Shown here: piece after piece, positions 23,477 through 36,859 of the stretch
Position numbering within the stretch: position 1 is the stretch's first letter
How the letters are laid out: every line of letters begins with the position of its first letter
Source of the DNA: Epiperipatus broadwayi
Lineage: Eukaryota > Onychophora > Udeonychophora > Euonychophora > Peripatidae
Reading direction: 5' to 3'
Length of the DNA: 64,000 nucleotides
Assembly (NCBI GenBank): GCA_028023455.1
Contig: JAQFVV010012400.1
Location: 14,935,490-14,999,489, forward strand
Notes under the pieces: generated by a model
Told to the model about the DNA's origin: nothing
Seen by the model: the letters and a program-made list of their open reading frames with translations, nothing else
Databases searched by the model: none
Program-made: the position numbers and the translations under genes

Positions 23477-24440
23477 TTCTGTAGGCTTTCACAATCTGTT
23501 TTTCACAGAGGCAAAACTCTCCACAGAGTAGCACCACTCAGTGCAAACCAGAGTAATCAATGGATGCAGGAAGGTTTGTGCATAAAATCCCTATCTAATG
23601 CCTACTCATCCAATATCCCCAGACTAGTTTCTAGTTCATGACTTTTATTAGCGAGGTACCTTGGATCTGAGAGCACTGCACCTAGATCTTAGGATCTAAT
23701 GCAACCTTCCAGCATCATCTTTTACTTTTTTAGCTAACTGTAAAGCTTTGAGTCCAAAATGAAAACACAATAAGGTTTTCAAGCTAACTTCATCAGCTTG
23801 TATAGATCTGAACTCAGTTCAGCATCCATATTTTCTGGTGTCTTTGGTTCTTTAACAACCATAGCTACCATAATCCTATTGGACAGGATTGGTATTAAAC
23901 CATCAAACAGCTAGAAACTAGTCTGGGAATATTGAATGAGTAGGCACTATATAGGGATTTTATGCACAAACCTTCCTGCATTTATTGATTATTCTGGTTT
24001 ATACTGAGTGGCGCTACTGTATGGAGAGTTTTGCCACTGTGAAAAACATATTGTGCAAGCCTATAGAATAGTGATCGTGTGATGTTTGATGGTTTAACAC
24101 CAATCCTGCCCAATAGGATTATGGTGACTATGGTTATTAAAGAACCAAAGAAGTATAGCTGATGAGTTTAGCTTGAAAACATTTTTGTGTTTTCATTTTG
24201 AACTCAAAGCTTTTTTAGATAGCTGCTGGAGGGTTGCATTATATCCTAAGATTTAGGTGCAATGCTCTCAGATCCAAGGCTTTTCACTGAAGCCACAAGC
24301 TAGAAACTAGTCTGGGGATTTTAGATGATTAAGCACTAGATAGGGATTTTACGCACAAACCTTTCTGTATCCATTGATTATTCTGATTTGCACTCAATGG
24401 TGCTACTGTATGGAGAATTTGCCTTTGTGAAGAAGAATTG
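23477..24440. repeat. Family X repeat, inverted cluster of three units
   Basis: Family X units share, in order, AGTCTGGGGATATTGAATG, AGGGATTTTATGCACAAACC, TTGATTA(C/T)TCTGG, GAGTGGC(A/G)CTACTGTATG and GAGAGTTTTGCC. Copies lie at 23477-23633 (minus), 23911-24080 (plus) and 24298-24440 (plus). Between them, a second module (GGTGTCTTTGGTTCTTTAA ... CCTATTGGACAGGATT) appears at 23755-23910 and inverted at 24080-24200. The whole is therefore a palindrome of about 600 bp followed by an extra partial unit. The same modules recur at 38795-40525. It has no coding capacity. Confidence 0.85.
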
Positions 24441-26770
24441 TTATGTGAAAATATATATATATATAATTTTCATCTAACTTTGTGTCTGAAATTTATAATA
24501 ATATAATCACTATTTTATTATATAATTAATATATTATTAAAATGTAGTATATTGTTTTTATTACCTTATAATGTTGCAAGCTTTTTAATTCAAAAGGTAA
24601 ATTATTGAATAATTTAAGATATTTTGAAAATATGTATATCTGTTTTTTTTAGACACATTTCAAATTATTTTACATAAGGAAAACATTTTTTTCTCTATAA
24701 TAATATATTCGACAAGTTAATTGAATAATAAAATATTATTTTTGTATCCACTTTTTTCTTTTTTAATATAATTTTCTTCTATTAAATCAATTATTCTTTT
24801 TTTGCAATTATGCTTCCATTGATATTAGAAAAGTTTACAAAACTACATAAAGTGTTTTTCCATATTTCAATAGAAATCCACATAAAGAATTATATGTAAC
24901 AATAAGAATATTTAAAGGAAAAATATTTGTAGAATATTGTTATAAAATATTTAAATTTATTAATTAGTATGTTAATATGATGTTTCCAAAATATTTTTTA
25001 TCTATCATCATTCCAAGATAACTAATATATATCTAATTCTCTTTTTTACATGATAGATTGGTTTCCAAAAATTATGTGTAAAATAAATTTGTGTAAAAAA
25101 ATATATTGTATATATGGAGAATAAGGACATTGGTTCTAGACCTAAGAAATCAATGAAAATAATTAAATAAACCATAAAAAAAATTTCATTAGAATATTAT
25201 AGAAACATAAATTTCATTTGAAAAATAAAAAAAACTTGAAAGTGATAGATAACATGATGAAATGGTTTCTCTACACAAACTATCAAAACTGTTAAAATTC
25301 AAGTGTATTGTCACTTCCAAGTTATAAATAGAAAAAATTAAAATAAAGATTATTAATGTAATGTATTGAAATGTATTACTTTTATTTCATTTAATTTATT
25401 ATTCTTTTTTAATTTAACAACTAGCATATTCGAAAAGAGAAATTGTAGGCCCCTGGAATTGTACATTTATCAAAAATATGGATAACATCTTGCTTGTCCA
25501 TAAAACAGAAAAGTACCAAGATTTTATTTGCTGTTACTGTCTGATAGCAAATGCATACATTTACACATGATTGGAATACTAATGCTATCACTAAAACTTG
25601 CAATATATAACTTAACATCTATTGAATTTTGGCAAAATCAATAAATATAAATTTAAACAAAATTAATTTTTTTTAACAACAATACCAACAAGGAATTTTT
25701 TAAAAAAACCAAATGTCAAAATGTAAACAAAGCATTAATATCAAAAAGATATTTCTCTTTCAAAACAAAACATCAAAAATGTTACAGTACAGACAAATTT
25801 ATTTCATTTGCAGAAATGTTGCTGAAAAAGGACTTTTGTTTTTAAAATTAGATGATAGTAATAGACATATTTTTTTTTTTATAGTTCTGTGATATAATCA
25901 TGATGAACTCATCTTAGAAACATATCTGTAAATAAACACCAAATTAAAAACATTTACAATCTTCTAAAAAGTAAAATAAATTATTTTATATTACTTACAT
26001 GAAATTATTTAGAATTTAAAAAAAAAAGAGTTTAATAACAACTTAAGACAATCTAAGAATTATTTTGAGAATGTAAGATAAGATAAGTTGTATACAATAT
26101 CCCCCAACCCGCTATATAGAAGTTTCACCATCTATAGTTTCAGTAATCATAATTAAAATAAATAAATAAAAACTACAAATTTATAAATTTCACATGTGCA
26201 TCCACATGTAAGAGCATCATAAACCCATTTTCTCATCATAATTGTGCTTTCTCTACAATTCTTTCAATTTATTATTGTATTACTTTTTTCAAAATTGCAC
26301 TATTTATTACTACTAAATGCCTTTACTGATGTTAAAAATTCTGTTTGTTTGTTTAGTTGTTAACTCACTAAAGATTGGTATATAAAAAATTTTTTTCTTT
26401 CAATTTAATAACATTTTTTAAACATTTTAAAATTGATATTTAATATATTCATGTTCAATATAACTTGTTGAAATTTTATAATTTGTTTAAAATGTCTATA
26501 AAGTGATAGGACACTTTTTTTTTTAAAAAAATTTCCAATCAAAGTAAAAATGTTGAGCACTTTTCATTTAAACAATATTTCATATTTTTAATAACTTACA
26601 TATGCATATGTTATGTACACATAGTAAATATGATATATACATAAGGGGTATACATTTTAACATAGCAGAAATATCTAGTGATATATATATCAACTATAAA
26701 TGTCCAGTTAATTAAAAAAATATTATAGTTTTACATTTTCATTTATTATGCAAATACTAAAACTTAAAAT
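24441..26770. other. AT-rich stretch, no supported gene
   Basis: No element recognised. Short open frames such as 25421-25618 (-) have no motif. Confidence 0.5.
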
Positions 26771-27083
26771 TAATAGAGATAAAATATTTATTATATTAAA
26801 TGCTTTTATTGACTGTTCAGTAAAAAGAAAAAAAATTTCTTCAACCACAATTGAGATTTTTAGATTTAACTTGAATAAAGCCATGGGGGGGGGTGCAGAA
26901 ACTAATTAAGTCAATCCCTATTTTTTATAACAAGGGATTGACTTAATCAATTTTTGGACCTCCCCCAATGCTTTTATTTCAAATTAAATCTAAAAAATCC
27001 AATTGTGGTTGAAGAAACATTTTTTTCGTTTTAGTGCACAGTCAATCAAAGCATTTAATATTTAAAAAATTTTAATCTCTATT
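26771..27083. repeat. 313 bp palindrome, foldback type
   Basis: AATAGAGAT at the left edge and AATCTCTATT at the right edge begin the two arms. TTCTTCAACCACAATTG pairs with CAATTGTGGTTGAAG, and GATTGACTTAAT with ATTAAGTCAATC, closing on CCCTATTTTTTATAACAAGGG around 26925. A G run in the left arm (about 26884-26892) faces CTCCCCC in the right arm, so even the homopolymer is shared. It is non-coding. Confidence 0.9.
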
Positions 27084-27430
27084 ATTTTCTTAATTATTTT
27101 TGTTGATGATTTAATGTGTACAACTTAAAAAATTAAATTGTGTCATAGATTCTTCCACAATTTTAGGCATCAATAAAATAATAAAAAAAGTATTAAAAGC
27201 CTGTGGTAATTAGGTACATATACTACAGCAACTTTATTAAATCTCAATAGTTATTCACTTTATTATTAATGATAAAGATTTTTTCCCCAATAAAAAGACT
27301 CCAAAAAGGTCATAGCACTACTCTAGTAAATAAATTCAGTAATATCATAAACTTCATATATACTTAGTGTAGTTCAATATTTAATATATATATATATATA
27401 AGATTAATTCATAAATACAAATGAAAAAAA
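27084..27430. other. Short AT-rich gap
   Basis: It includes a (TA)n run near 27385-27400 and nothing else recognisable. Confidence 0.5.
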
Positions 27431-27432
27431 AA

Positions 27433-27712
27433 GACTGACTGAGGAAATTATAAAGAGAAAGAGAAACTGGACTGAACATATATTAAGAAAGTATAGTTTA
27501 ATGAAAGATGTTTTGGAGAGAATGGTGAGTGGAAGCAAGAAGAAAGGATGGAAAAGATTGACACTGTTAGAAGATATAAGAGATAGGAAGAGTTACATGG
27601 AATTGAAGAGCTGAACAATGAACACAATGGAGCGGGAATATGAAAGAATTGATGATGTGACAACTCTCTGGAACTGTCCATGGGACAGAATATTAATGAT
27701 GATGATCTATGA
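27433..27712 (+). pseudogene. 5'-truncated LINE 3' end
   Basis: The + strand opens with RKRNWTEHILRKYSLMKDVL, which fits the post-RT tail of many non-LTR elements (R-x-x-W-x-GH-x-LR), then KKGWKRLTLLEDIRDRK, matching the G-x-R-x-R-x-x-x-x-x-DDI stretch. The frame ends shortly before a tail rich in GATGATGAT (about 27696-27706), a simple-repeat 3' end typical of RTE/CR1-type LINEs. The sequence begins abruptly near 27433, as expected for incomplete reverse transcription. The host (Gly) of the GH motif is lost. Confidence 0.7.
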
Positions 27713-30700
27713 TTGTGTATATGTGTGATACCAATAATTTTTTAAATTTAGTTTTTCAACTATTGAAAATTTATTCTATAACTTCAGTTAAACTTTATAA
27801 TTAAAAGAAATTATTTCCATTCAATATACATTTTAGTTTAATAAATAAATAAATAGTTAGCTTAAACTGAACTGTAAAAAGTTGAGTCATTATTTTAAAA
27901 TGTCAATTAAGCATAATAATAATATTAGTGGAGAAAGAGAATAGCTGTTAAAAGGTACAGATGGTATTTATGTGGCAGTCAAGTCAAATGACAGATTTTA
28001 AATATTACTTCCAGATGGGGATTAGTTACTTTTGATAATACATTAAGATGAAAAGGGTTAAAGTAAAAATATAAACAGTCAAAGACACAAAAATCATCAC
28101 ACCCTTCCTTTTTAAAACTGACAACAATAATTTAAAGCCTTTTGATTATTTAATTTTTATATTTTGTGACAAAACAATTTAAGTTATAAAAATTATACTT
28201 TCATATTTATGTATCACGTATATACATATTGTCCACATCAGTGTTCAATATCAGCAATTAATAAGCCAAACTACACTATTTTCATATTAACTTTGAAAAT
28301 ATTGTTTTTGCTTTTATTTTTGTTACAACATTACAAATTAATACTTATTCTATTTGATTTTGGGACTTTTTTTATTATTAAAAAAGCTCCTATAGCTACA
28401 AGTAGCGATCTGAATATCTATAATTTAAAAATTTCTATTACGTAAATAAAATTTCAAAGATGATCTTTAAACATTAACAACAAACAAATTAGTTTGCACA
28501 CATATTAATAAATAAAATTAAAGAAAAAATACAAATTAACATGCTTACTAGGAAGATGTGATAGGCAGAGTTTGGAATTATGATTAGAGGATAAAAGATC
28601 TATTTTTGAAATATGAAAAATTCACTAATCTAAAAATTTTATATGAATGGTGTCTTACCTGTAAAATAATTTATTGATATCAAGCTTTTATAAACAGCAG
28701 AATCAGTTTATATCAAAAAAGTAACTCAGTAATTGCAGTATTGCTTACTATCTCCTTACAGTTGTTTAAACTATTATTTTGCCTAATAAAAAACTGAATA
28801 TATGACATGCTTATATAAAAAATGTTATAATATATATATAGTTAATTATCATGAATTAAAATTGTTTTATTTTTTTATTTTCACAAGGTAAGGACTGAGA
28901 CTATAAATAGTCTATTTTATCTGTTAATGGGAATACAATGATATAATTACAATGAATTACCATACCTGCCCTATAGATTTGTCATACTTCAAAAGATAAC
29001 CCTCTTTCTTCACTTAAATGAATTACCTTATATATCATCTCACATTACTCCACAAATTGATAAATATTGCATGTAGTCCCTAGCTAAAAATGTCTGAACA
29101 TAGACTTTAGGTTTATTATTGATTAAATTAAAAACAATTCATGAAAATGAATATAGAATTAAAATAGACAATCTATTTATTTTATTTCCTTCTGCAGAAC
29201 GAATGATACAAATGAGGCTAAACTCATCACACCTAAAAAGCATGTGAATTACTGATTGTTTAATTTCTATTCTAAACAATTAGTTAAATGAACTAGACAA
29301 AAGACAGAATCAGTATTATGTACAATGTGATACTGCATAAAATAAACTTCTAAGGATAAGACCACTAAATATTTACCAGTTTCATAATTCTGCACTATTG
29401 TGGGTTATTAGGGTTAACGCTTGAAACCTGAAGTCCAAATTTGAAAAGAAACTTCTATATCAGTTATGTTCCAACATATTGATAGAATATAACTGTGAAT
29501 TAGTCAAAACAAAAATGGTTGCAGGTAAATCACATAGTAAAAAATAATGACTTTAAATTTCAGTACTGTACTGCTGAACTAGCTATAAGTTAATTATTAA
29601 TGCCATCATATATTGCAGTGAAACAATAATATAGGGATACAATTGATATTAGAGATTCAATATGATAATAAAAATACGAATAAAATTCTGACTTTTCAAT
29701 CTATCATAACTCAAGCTTGTTTTGTCCACCCAATTCATACTGAATGTATTCAAACCCAATGCAAATGGTTGTTCAGTACCTATATATATATTGCAACATA
29801 AAAAAATAAGAGAGTGTGTGCAGGGACAGACAAAGTATGAGCTAAAATTGCAAACATAAACTATAAATGAGCTATGCTCAGCGGGTTCAAATAATAACCT
29901 AAATCACAATACCAAGATATATAAGGGACATATTATAATAAAGTATAATAAAATGTAAAGTAACACTATTAAGAATTAAGAGGAGGAGAAACCTCAACTC
30001 ACTTTAACATACATAAAATAATCTTAGTATTATAAACATATGCAATTAAGGTTAGATTTAAAGTTATTTCTTTAAGATCTAATACAACTATCAATTTTTT
30101 AATTATTATTCATCTTGTAAAGATCCTCTAATCTTCTTACAAGCATCTTCTAAGGATTTCATTGCTTTGATTAAATGAAATATTTAACTCTTAATATACT
30201 TGAAATATTTTTTTGAAATTTATGCCACTTAACAATTTATCTTTTGAATATAAAATTTCAAATCAATTTAATAATATGGTTTGTGAAATTATATAAGGGT
30301 ATCTCAGGGTAATGTGTTTTCATAAATCCTTTTGACTCTCTAGATTTATTCAATATCTGAATGAAATTATAGTTAAAATACAATAAATAAGACATACACT
30401 TCCCCTAAGCTAATGTCTTATATTTATAACAATAATAATACTACTACTAACTTGATAAAATACAACATTTATCTCTTAAATTTAGAATAAAATAAAAAAA
30501 TATTTTATTAAGGCTGTGAAAAGTTAGGATTACACTCAGAATATTAAAAATGGGTATGGGATTTGGTAGCCATTCTAAACATCTTAGTATAAATCTACTT
30601 AACATCTTCTAAATATGAATATCATTCTTGTACAAATTAAATCTTATCAAAATAATAATAACTATGATCTAATATAAAAATGATTTAAAATAAACATGTA

Positions 30701-30765
30701 CAGTGATTTGAAATATGCAAATTGAAATAGATAACATGATCCAAATTGACAAAACAAATTGCAAT
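27713..30765. other. AT-rich stretch, no supported gene
   Basis: No element recognised. A lone B-box-like GGGTTCAAATAA near 29883 has no A box at the right distance. Small open frames lack motifs. Confidence 0.5.
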
Positions 30766-31140
30766 CACCTGGATCTCTTTTTATGCGGATTTTTTTAAAT
30801 GCGATTTTGAAGTTTTGCTATTCATGTTTCTTCTTAATATCTTTTTATGCGGTTTCTTTTATGTGATAAAGAAGTTCATATTTCACTTAAAATTGGGATT
30901 TTTCTCATTTTATATACACACATTAAATTTTTCATACTTTATATGCCTATTGGAAAAAGATTTAACAATAAATTTAGATACCTTACAAGATTTAGAAAAT
31001 GATAATGAAACAGAAGTGGAATGAAAATGATTCGAGAAAGTCTTCAACTTTCTAATCAATTGAAAAATCATTTTTTGTTAATGACATGAATTATGAATGA
31101 ATTCTTAAATTCTAATGAGAGCTAAATAGTTGTATGTCTG

Positions 31141-31536
31141 TATTATGTATGTGTATGTTTATATTTTCTTTTATACACATAAATACATGGAAAAACTTTA
31201 GTAAAAATATTTAAGAACTTTTAATTTCTACTTAAAAAAAAGGTATCTTTAAAATATGTATGTTTATATTTTCTTTTATACACATATATATATATATATG
31301 GATAAACTTTTAGACAGAAAAAAGTTACAAGTAAAAATATTTAAGAACTTTTAATTTCTACTTAAAAAGAATGTATCTTTAAAAGTTCTTATATATTTTT
31401 ACTTGTAACTTTTTCTGTCTACTGTGTATAAAAGAAAATGTAATCATTAGTCATTCATTATTAACACACTCATGGAAGCATGTTATATATATAGTTGCAC
31501 TCATGGAAGTGCACTCTCTAACAGCTATACACAGCA
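31141..31536. mobile_element. 396 bp secondary insertion in Tigger-like copy 1
   Basis: Copy 2 reads straight from GTATGTCTGG into the HKQL region, whereas copy 1 has 396 extra bases here flanked by GTCTG on both sides (31136-31140 and 31537-31541), a 5 bp target duplication. The insert holds two direct repeats (about 31141-31254 and 31255-31384) sharing TATATTTTCTTTTATACACA and TATTTAAGAACTTTTAATTT, then an inverted partial copy (31384-31441), so it can fold on itself. It has no coding capacity. The type of element is unknown. Confidence 0.65.
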
Positions 31537-31735
31537 GTCTGGATATTGCAAGCTTCATAAACAATTAGTAAAATCATCATCTCAAAGCTTAATTACCGAT
31601 TACATTGTTGACAGAAAACCATTATCACAGCATGAGACTGAACTTGGCGCTAATTGTATTTCTTCTTGTGATGAATCTGATTTCTTACCAGTTCACAAAC
31701 GAACCCACATATTGTCAAATAGCGATAATGATTAA
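31472..31735 (+). pseudogene. Transposase tail remnant, copy 1
   Basis: An 87-codon open frame whose first 23 or so codons come from the secondary insertion. The remainder (from about 31541) is the residual transposase-associated tail shared with copy 2: HKQL(V/I)KSSSQ and a Ser/Cys/Asp-rich SSCDESDFLPVHK. Persistence of the same protein-level wording in both copies shows it was once coding. The start codon is therefore accidental. Confidence 0.55.
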
Positions 31736-32056
31736 AATATGTATGAAAAAATGTAAAATAAATTACACATAAAAACATATTGTTTTGAATAAAATTATAG
31801 TTAATAAATAAAGTAAAAAAAGTTTGTCTTGTATCAATTTTTTTCAAGTATTTGAAATTTTTTATTAGTCATACTTTATTTTCTTATTTTTTTAATGCAA
31901 ATTTTATAGTAATTCTATCATGTTGCGTTGGTTTTATGCAATTTCTGTAAATTAAGGATCAAATCCCACATTTATAAGTTAAGTCTATTTTTGTGTGATG
32001 TTTTTAATGTGAGTTTTCTGTGGAACCTATCTACCGCATAAAAAGAGACTCAGATG

Positions 32057-35000
32057 TACTTCATTAAGTAACTACATTTTTCTGAGAGGTTCTATTAATG
32101 CTTAAACAATTTAATAAATAGTGACTCTTATAAATTTAAATGTCATGTACTCTTATAGTAAATACACTAAAATAATGGTATAATTTTTTATAAGCATTTA
32201 AAATTTTAATTAATATTTAAAATGATTTATGTTTGATAATTGAGATCTGATTAACAAGTGGGATGATGCGAATAAAGGACAATGAGAAATTACTTAAATA
32301 AAAATAACAAAGATTTATTAACAGAAAAATAACAAAATTTACAATTAGTCCATCTTTAAGTCTACACAAATCAAAAAATTTACACAAAGTTGCTTATGCA
32401 AAATTTATCAGAAGGATCAAAATTAAAAACTGACATACTGCTTTATTAAAATACACTCCATTGGAATAGCAAAAATAATCCATCATATTAAAGTAACTTT
32501 TTGTATTATATTTTATTATCAAAAGTTCTCATTTATTATCTTAGTTGTATTATGACAATAGTCAACATATAGTGTCTCTTATATGAATATTTTTCATACT
32601 CAATAATATTAATAGCTTACCACTCCATTGGTGAAGGAGTTATAAGGTAGCTGTATATTATCTATTTATGCCCAAAATATACTTTAAAATTTTTAAATCA
32701 ATTGTTTATCATATTTAGTCCTGACAACTAGCAAAGCTCAAATATAGGACTGATACAATTAAGCTGATCAAAAATGCTCTTAGAGGTAAGGTAGAATTCA
32801 TCAATACTTTGATAATACCACTAAAAATGCCAGATAAAGCCATGGAAAAATCTTACTCATGCCTTATTAAACATACTAACATTACAAGCAATAATCAATC
32901 TTCAAAACTCATAAAGTAAAGCAAAATATGATGGCACTGCTCATAGAATGTACCTATTTTTGAGGGCTAGTAAATGATCTAGGACTTTGTCATTAGTCTG
33001 GGAAAATAATGAGAATGTACATCAGAGACAAAATACTAAATATGAAATGCCTTAAGAACATTAGCTTCAATTTTTAAAGAATATGCTATGAGTGTACAGA
33101 AGTTAGCAGGACAACAAATAATAAAAGAGCTTAAATGCTACCATCTCTTTTAGCAAAATAATGATGGAGACTAACTGCCATCCATGAAATATATTGGCAC
33201 ATAAAAGCATTCCTAAATATAGAAAAAATTCTAATATCTATAACAAAGTACTATAACAGCTAACCATTGTGAAATATGAACATAATTAATTAATACCAAG
33301 TATGGTTCTATTAACATTAGGTAATAATAATAAATAAATCATAGAAATATACATCAACTTACTGCAACATAATATATCTTCATAAATAAATTATTCATAT
33401 TTTTAAAAGAAGACACATTATTTCAAAATACGTTCATATGATAAAGTACTATTCTAAGAACTTTAAACTTTAATATTTTAAAATAAATAACATATAACAT
33501 GAAATATAATATATGCACATCATAACATAGTATAAAATCATAATAAAATAAATTTAACCTTTTATCATAAGTAAATTATATTAAATAAAAATGTCCTTCT
33601 ACTTCATTCTCGACCAATTTTCCATTATGTAAATATGAAGAAGATTATTAGCAATATCATCTTGTGGGCAGCAAATACATTCATTATATACGATAATATC
33701 ATTAAAATACTATAATTTATTATATAATTATAAAATATATAATGGGTTTCTTCAGACATCCTGAATAAATTCAATCCATTCTGTTATCTTATATAATACA
33801 TTAATGGTCATTTATTCAATATATTCATAGATTTAAAATCTAATAAATGTTCAAAGTATTGTTGTAAATAGATCACAAATCCTCAAATTTAGGTTTCTTG
33901 AATTAAGTTAATCCATTCTACAAAGTATTACAAATTAATATTAGCAATATCAAAGCACTTCAATTATTATTTAACATTAACATTGTTGAATACTTGCAGA
34001 AAATAATGTTTGACTCATTAGTTATCTTCGAGACTCATCAGTTTCAATAGCAATGCAGAGAGGGAAAAAATTCTTTATGAGTTTTAAATATTTGTGCAGG
34101 CAGTATAAATAATGGAAAGTAGAAAAATTATAAAATTTATATTGTCATTTTATTCAGTAAACATTTTTAAATTCACATATTTTATCAATTAAACAGTTTG
34201 TAGTAAGGTAAATGTTTCCCTACTGAAGAGAAATTATTTCTTTCCTCTTTCAAAAGGGGAGATAAAACAAAAATTTTTATAATACTAAAAAATAAAATCT
34301 TTGTGCTATTTTTTTTTTAAACTATAGTAAATAACAATTTAAAGAAATGATGCAGCACAAGTGAATTATTATAATTTTTAGTAAATAATCCTTTTTAGTC
34401 AATTCTTTTTCTTTTGTGGAATTAATTACTATTGAACACCTAAAAATATTCACAATGTCAATTTAAAGTTCTTACTTGAATTAGAGTTTTTATTTCAAAT
34501 AATATTGATTTGCAAATATTATGGAGAAGCTACTAAGAAATTATTAGCATTTTTGTTAATGTTCTTGCCAATAGTAGAATTAGATATCCTTGGCAATTTA
34601 ATTATAATATAAATATTCAATTTATTTCTAAAACTGACAACTGTTCTCCAATCATAGCAATAGCAATAACAATAATTTCAAAGTTTTCTACAGTAGCAAA
34701 TTTTAAAAAATATTCTAAAATATTGTAATAAATTATATCGCCATTCCATTGGCAGTTACAGAGACTTCAGTTCCCCTGTTATTACTATTCAAACAATTGT
34801 GCTAAGATATAAGTTTAGCCTAACATACTGACTAATATAAAACAAAAGTTTTAAAGAAAATTACACTTTTTAAAAATGTAATATAGTTTAAAATTAAACC
34901 GTTACAAAATTAAATTAAGAATCTTGAGAAAATGAAGAGACTGGTTTAGACAAATGTCAGGTCTCTATTTCACCTTATTTATACTCTTGATTATAAGACA

Positions 35001-35928
35001 ATTTTACCAGATTGCTTATTTATCTTTGAACTTACAACCTCTCCTTTGATTAGTTTGAATTCTTGACCTATTTATTACCAAGGAAGGCTATAAATCAAAA
35101 ATTATTTCATTAAAATTTTAACTTTGCAATAAATCAATTTTTTTTCTAGATGCTTGAACAATTAAAAAAAAACACTTCCTGGTTTGAATAAAATAATTAA
35201 TAAAAAAACAACAGTAGATCAAGATAAAATAAAATATTACAAAATATACATTTATTATATATATATATATCTTTAACCAATAAAATATTAACATAATTTA
35301 ACATTTATTTATTACAATTTTAAATCTAGACAAATCACATAATAGCTTTTAAATTAAAATTACTTTTTAAGAATATTTAAACTAAATAAATCAAATAAAT
35401 ATATTTAAACATTTATTCAACTATTTAAAATCCTAATTTATTTACTAACTTTACTAAACTCTTTTATAATTAAATTAGTTTTAAAAATGTTTAACTAGAA
35501 TATTCTGTTTTACATTCAAAGTTAATTAAATATTATCGCTTTAGTTTTTAAACCAGCAAACCAAAATATAGGGTTTGAATTTGGTTTCTTAACTTTAAAA
35601 ATTAATGTAAGCTTTTTAGAACATTTTTACAGTTAAACTAAATGAGCATTCTAAATTATGCTTTTTATCATTGACATTACTAGCTTTTATAATTTAAAGA
35701 TGTTTAACATTTGAAATATTTTAAGCTGTAACAAAATTATTTTACAGCTAGATAATAAATAAATACTGATATAACAGCTCTAACATGTAACAATTACAGC
35801 AATATAAAATACATACAATAGTATACTTAAAGAAAAATTAAGCTATATAATTTTTTTTAGATGTCTTAACATAAAATTTTTAACTGAATATTTAGCTTCT
35901 GCCAAAGCTAAAGGTTGTAATATATATA
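32057..35928. other. AT-rich stretch between Tigger-like copies
   Basis: Nearly 4 kb with no recognised gene or element. It contains a (TA)n run near 35255-35270. Confidence 0.55.
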
Positions 35929-36859
35929 CACCTGGGTCTCGTTTTACATGATAAATAGGTTCTTCAGAAAAAATGCGCAAAAGTAATCGCACAAAAATAG
36001 ACATAACTTACCTTGAAAAAGGGAGGATACGGACTGTGATTTTTCAAAAATCGCATAAAAGCAAAGCACCAACATAAAATTACTTTAAAATTTGCACAAA
36101 AAAATAAGGAAATAAAATATGACTAATAAAAAATTTCAAAAAAATTGAGACAAGACAAACTTTTTTTAACTATAATATTTAATTTTATTCAAAACAATAT
36201 ATTTTTAAGCATAATTTACAGTACAGTACAGTAATTTATATTTTTTTATACACGTTTTAATTATTATTGCTATTTGTCGATAAACAGGTTCATTTGCAAA
36301 CTGGTAAAAAATCAGATTCTTCACAAGAGGAAATACAACTAGCACCAACTTCACTCTTATGTTGTGTTAATGGTTTTCTGATGACACCGTAATTAGTAAT
36401 TAATCTTTGAGATGATGATTTTATTAATTGTTTATGAAGTTCGCGATATCCAGACATACAACCATTTAGCTCTCATTGGAATTTAAGAGCACGTTCGTGA
36501 TTAGTGTCATTAATAAGAAAATAATTTGCCAACTGATTAGAAATTAACACGCACAATGTTTGAACAAATTTACATTATAATCTAGTAAAATGTAATGTGT
36601 GTATACATAAAATGTGGAAATCATGATTTTAATTTCATTATTGCATAAAATCTTACTATTATAAAGCGATGAAAATATTGAAATTACTAAGATGAAAGTT
36701 GAATTCCAATAATGTGCTATTATTTTCAATATGATGTAAGACCGCGAAATTTATTATTTAAAGTAATAGCGCATTATCGGAGTTTGACTTCTGAAGAAAC
36801 ATGAATCGCGTAACTTCAAAATCGCGTTAAATAAATCCGCGTAAAATGAGACCCAGGTG
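35929..36859 (-). mobile_element. Tigger/pogo-like DNA element, copy 2
   Basis: It begins CACCTGGGTCTCGTTTTA and ends TAAAATGAGACCCAGGTG, inside TATATATA on both sides (35921-35928 and 36860-36867), consistent with TA target duplication as in Tc1/mariner/pogo. Subterminal TCGCAC/TCGCGT motifs face each other. The coding tail lies on the minus strand: SNQLANYFLIND near 36525, then NHERALKFQ, then ELHKQLIKSSSQRLIT and SSCEESDFLPVCK (about 36445-36295). It is 360 bases shorter than copy 1, mostly because it lacks the 396 bp insertion. There is no catalytic core. Confidence 0.8.

Larger units (their letters stand above)
30766..32056 (+). mobile_element. Tigger/pogo-like DNA element, copy 1
   Basis: The terminal repeats start CACCTGGATCTCTTTTTATG and end AAAAAGAGACTCAGATG, matching copy 2 at 35929-36859. 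Subterminal TTATGCGG motifs recall Tigger ends (CTCGTTTTATGCG). The inside keeps a decayed coding tail: acidic LDTLQDLENDNETEVE (about 30974-31021), as at Tigger transposase C termini, then SLQLSNQLKN near 31040, and after a secondary insertion HKQLVKSSSQSLIT and SSCDESDFLPV (31540-31710). The DDE catalytic core is absent, so the copy is an internally deleted derivative. Assignment to Tigger/pogo rests on ends and tail only. Confidence 0.7.

Noticed and set aside
29870-29895. tRNA-like B box GGGTTCAAATAA
   Set aside because: No A box at the proper distance and no second copy nearby; a single 11-base match is expected by chance.
30746-31024. 92-codon membrane-like protein
   Set aside because: It starts outside the Tigger-like element, crosses the terminal repeat and ends in the decayed transposase tail, so it is a chance join.
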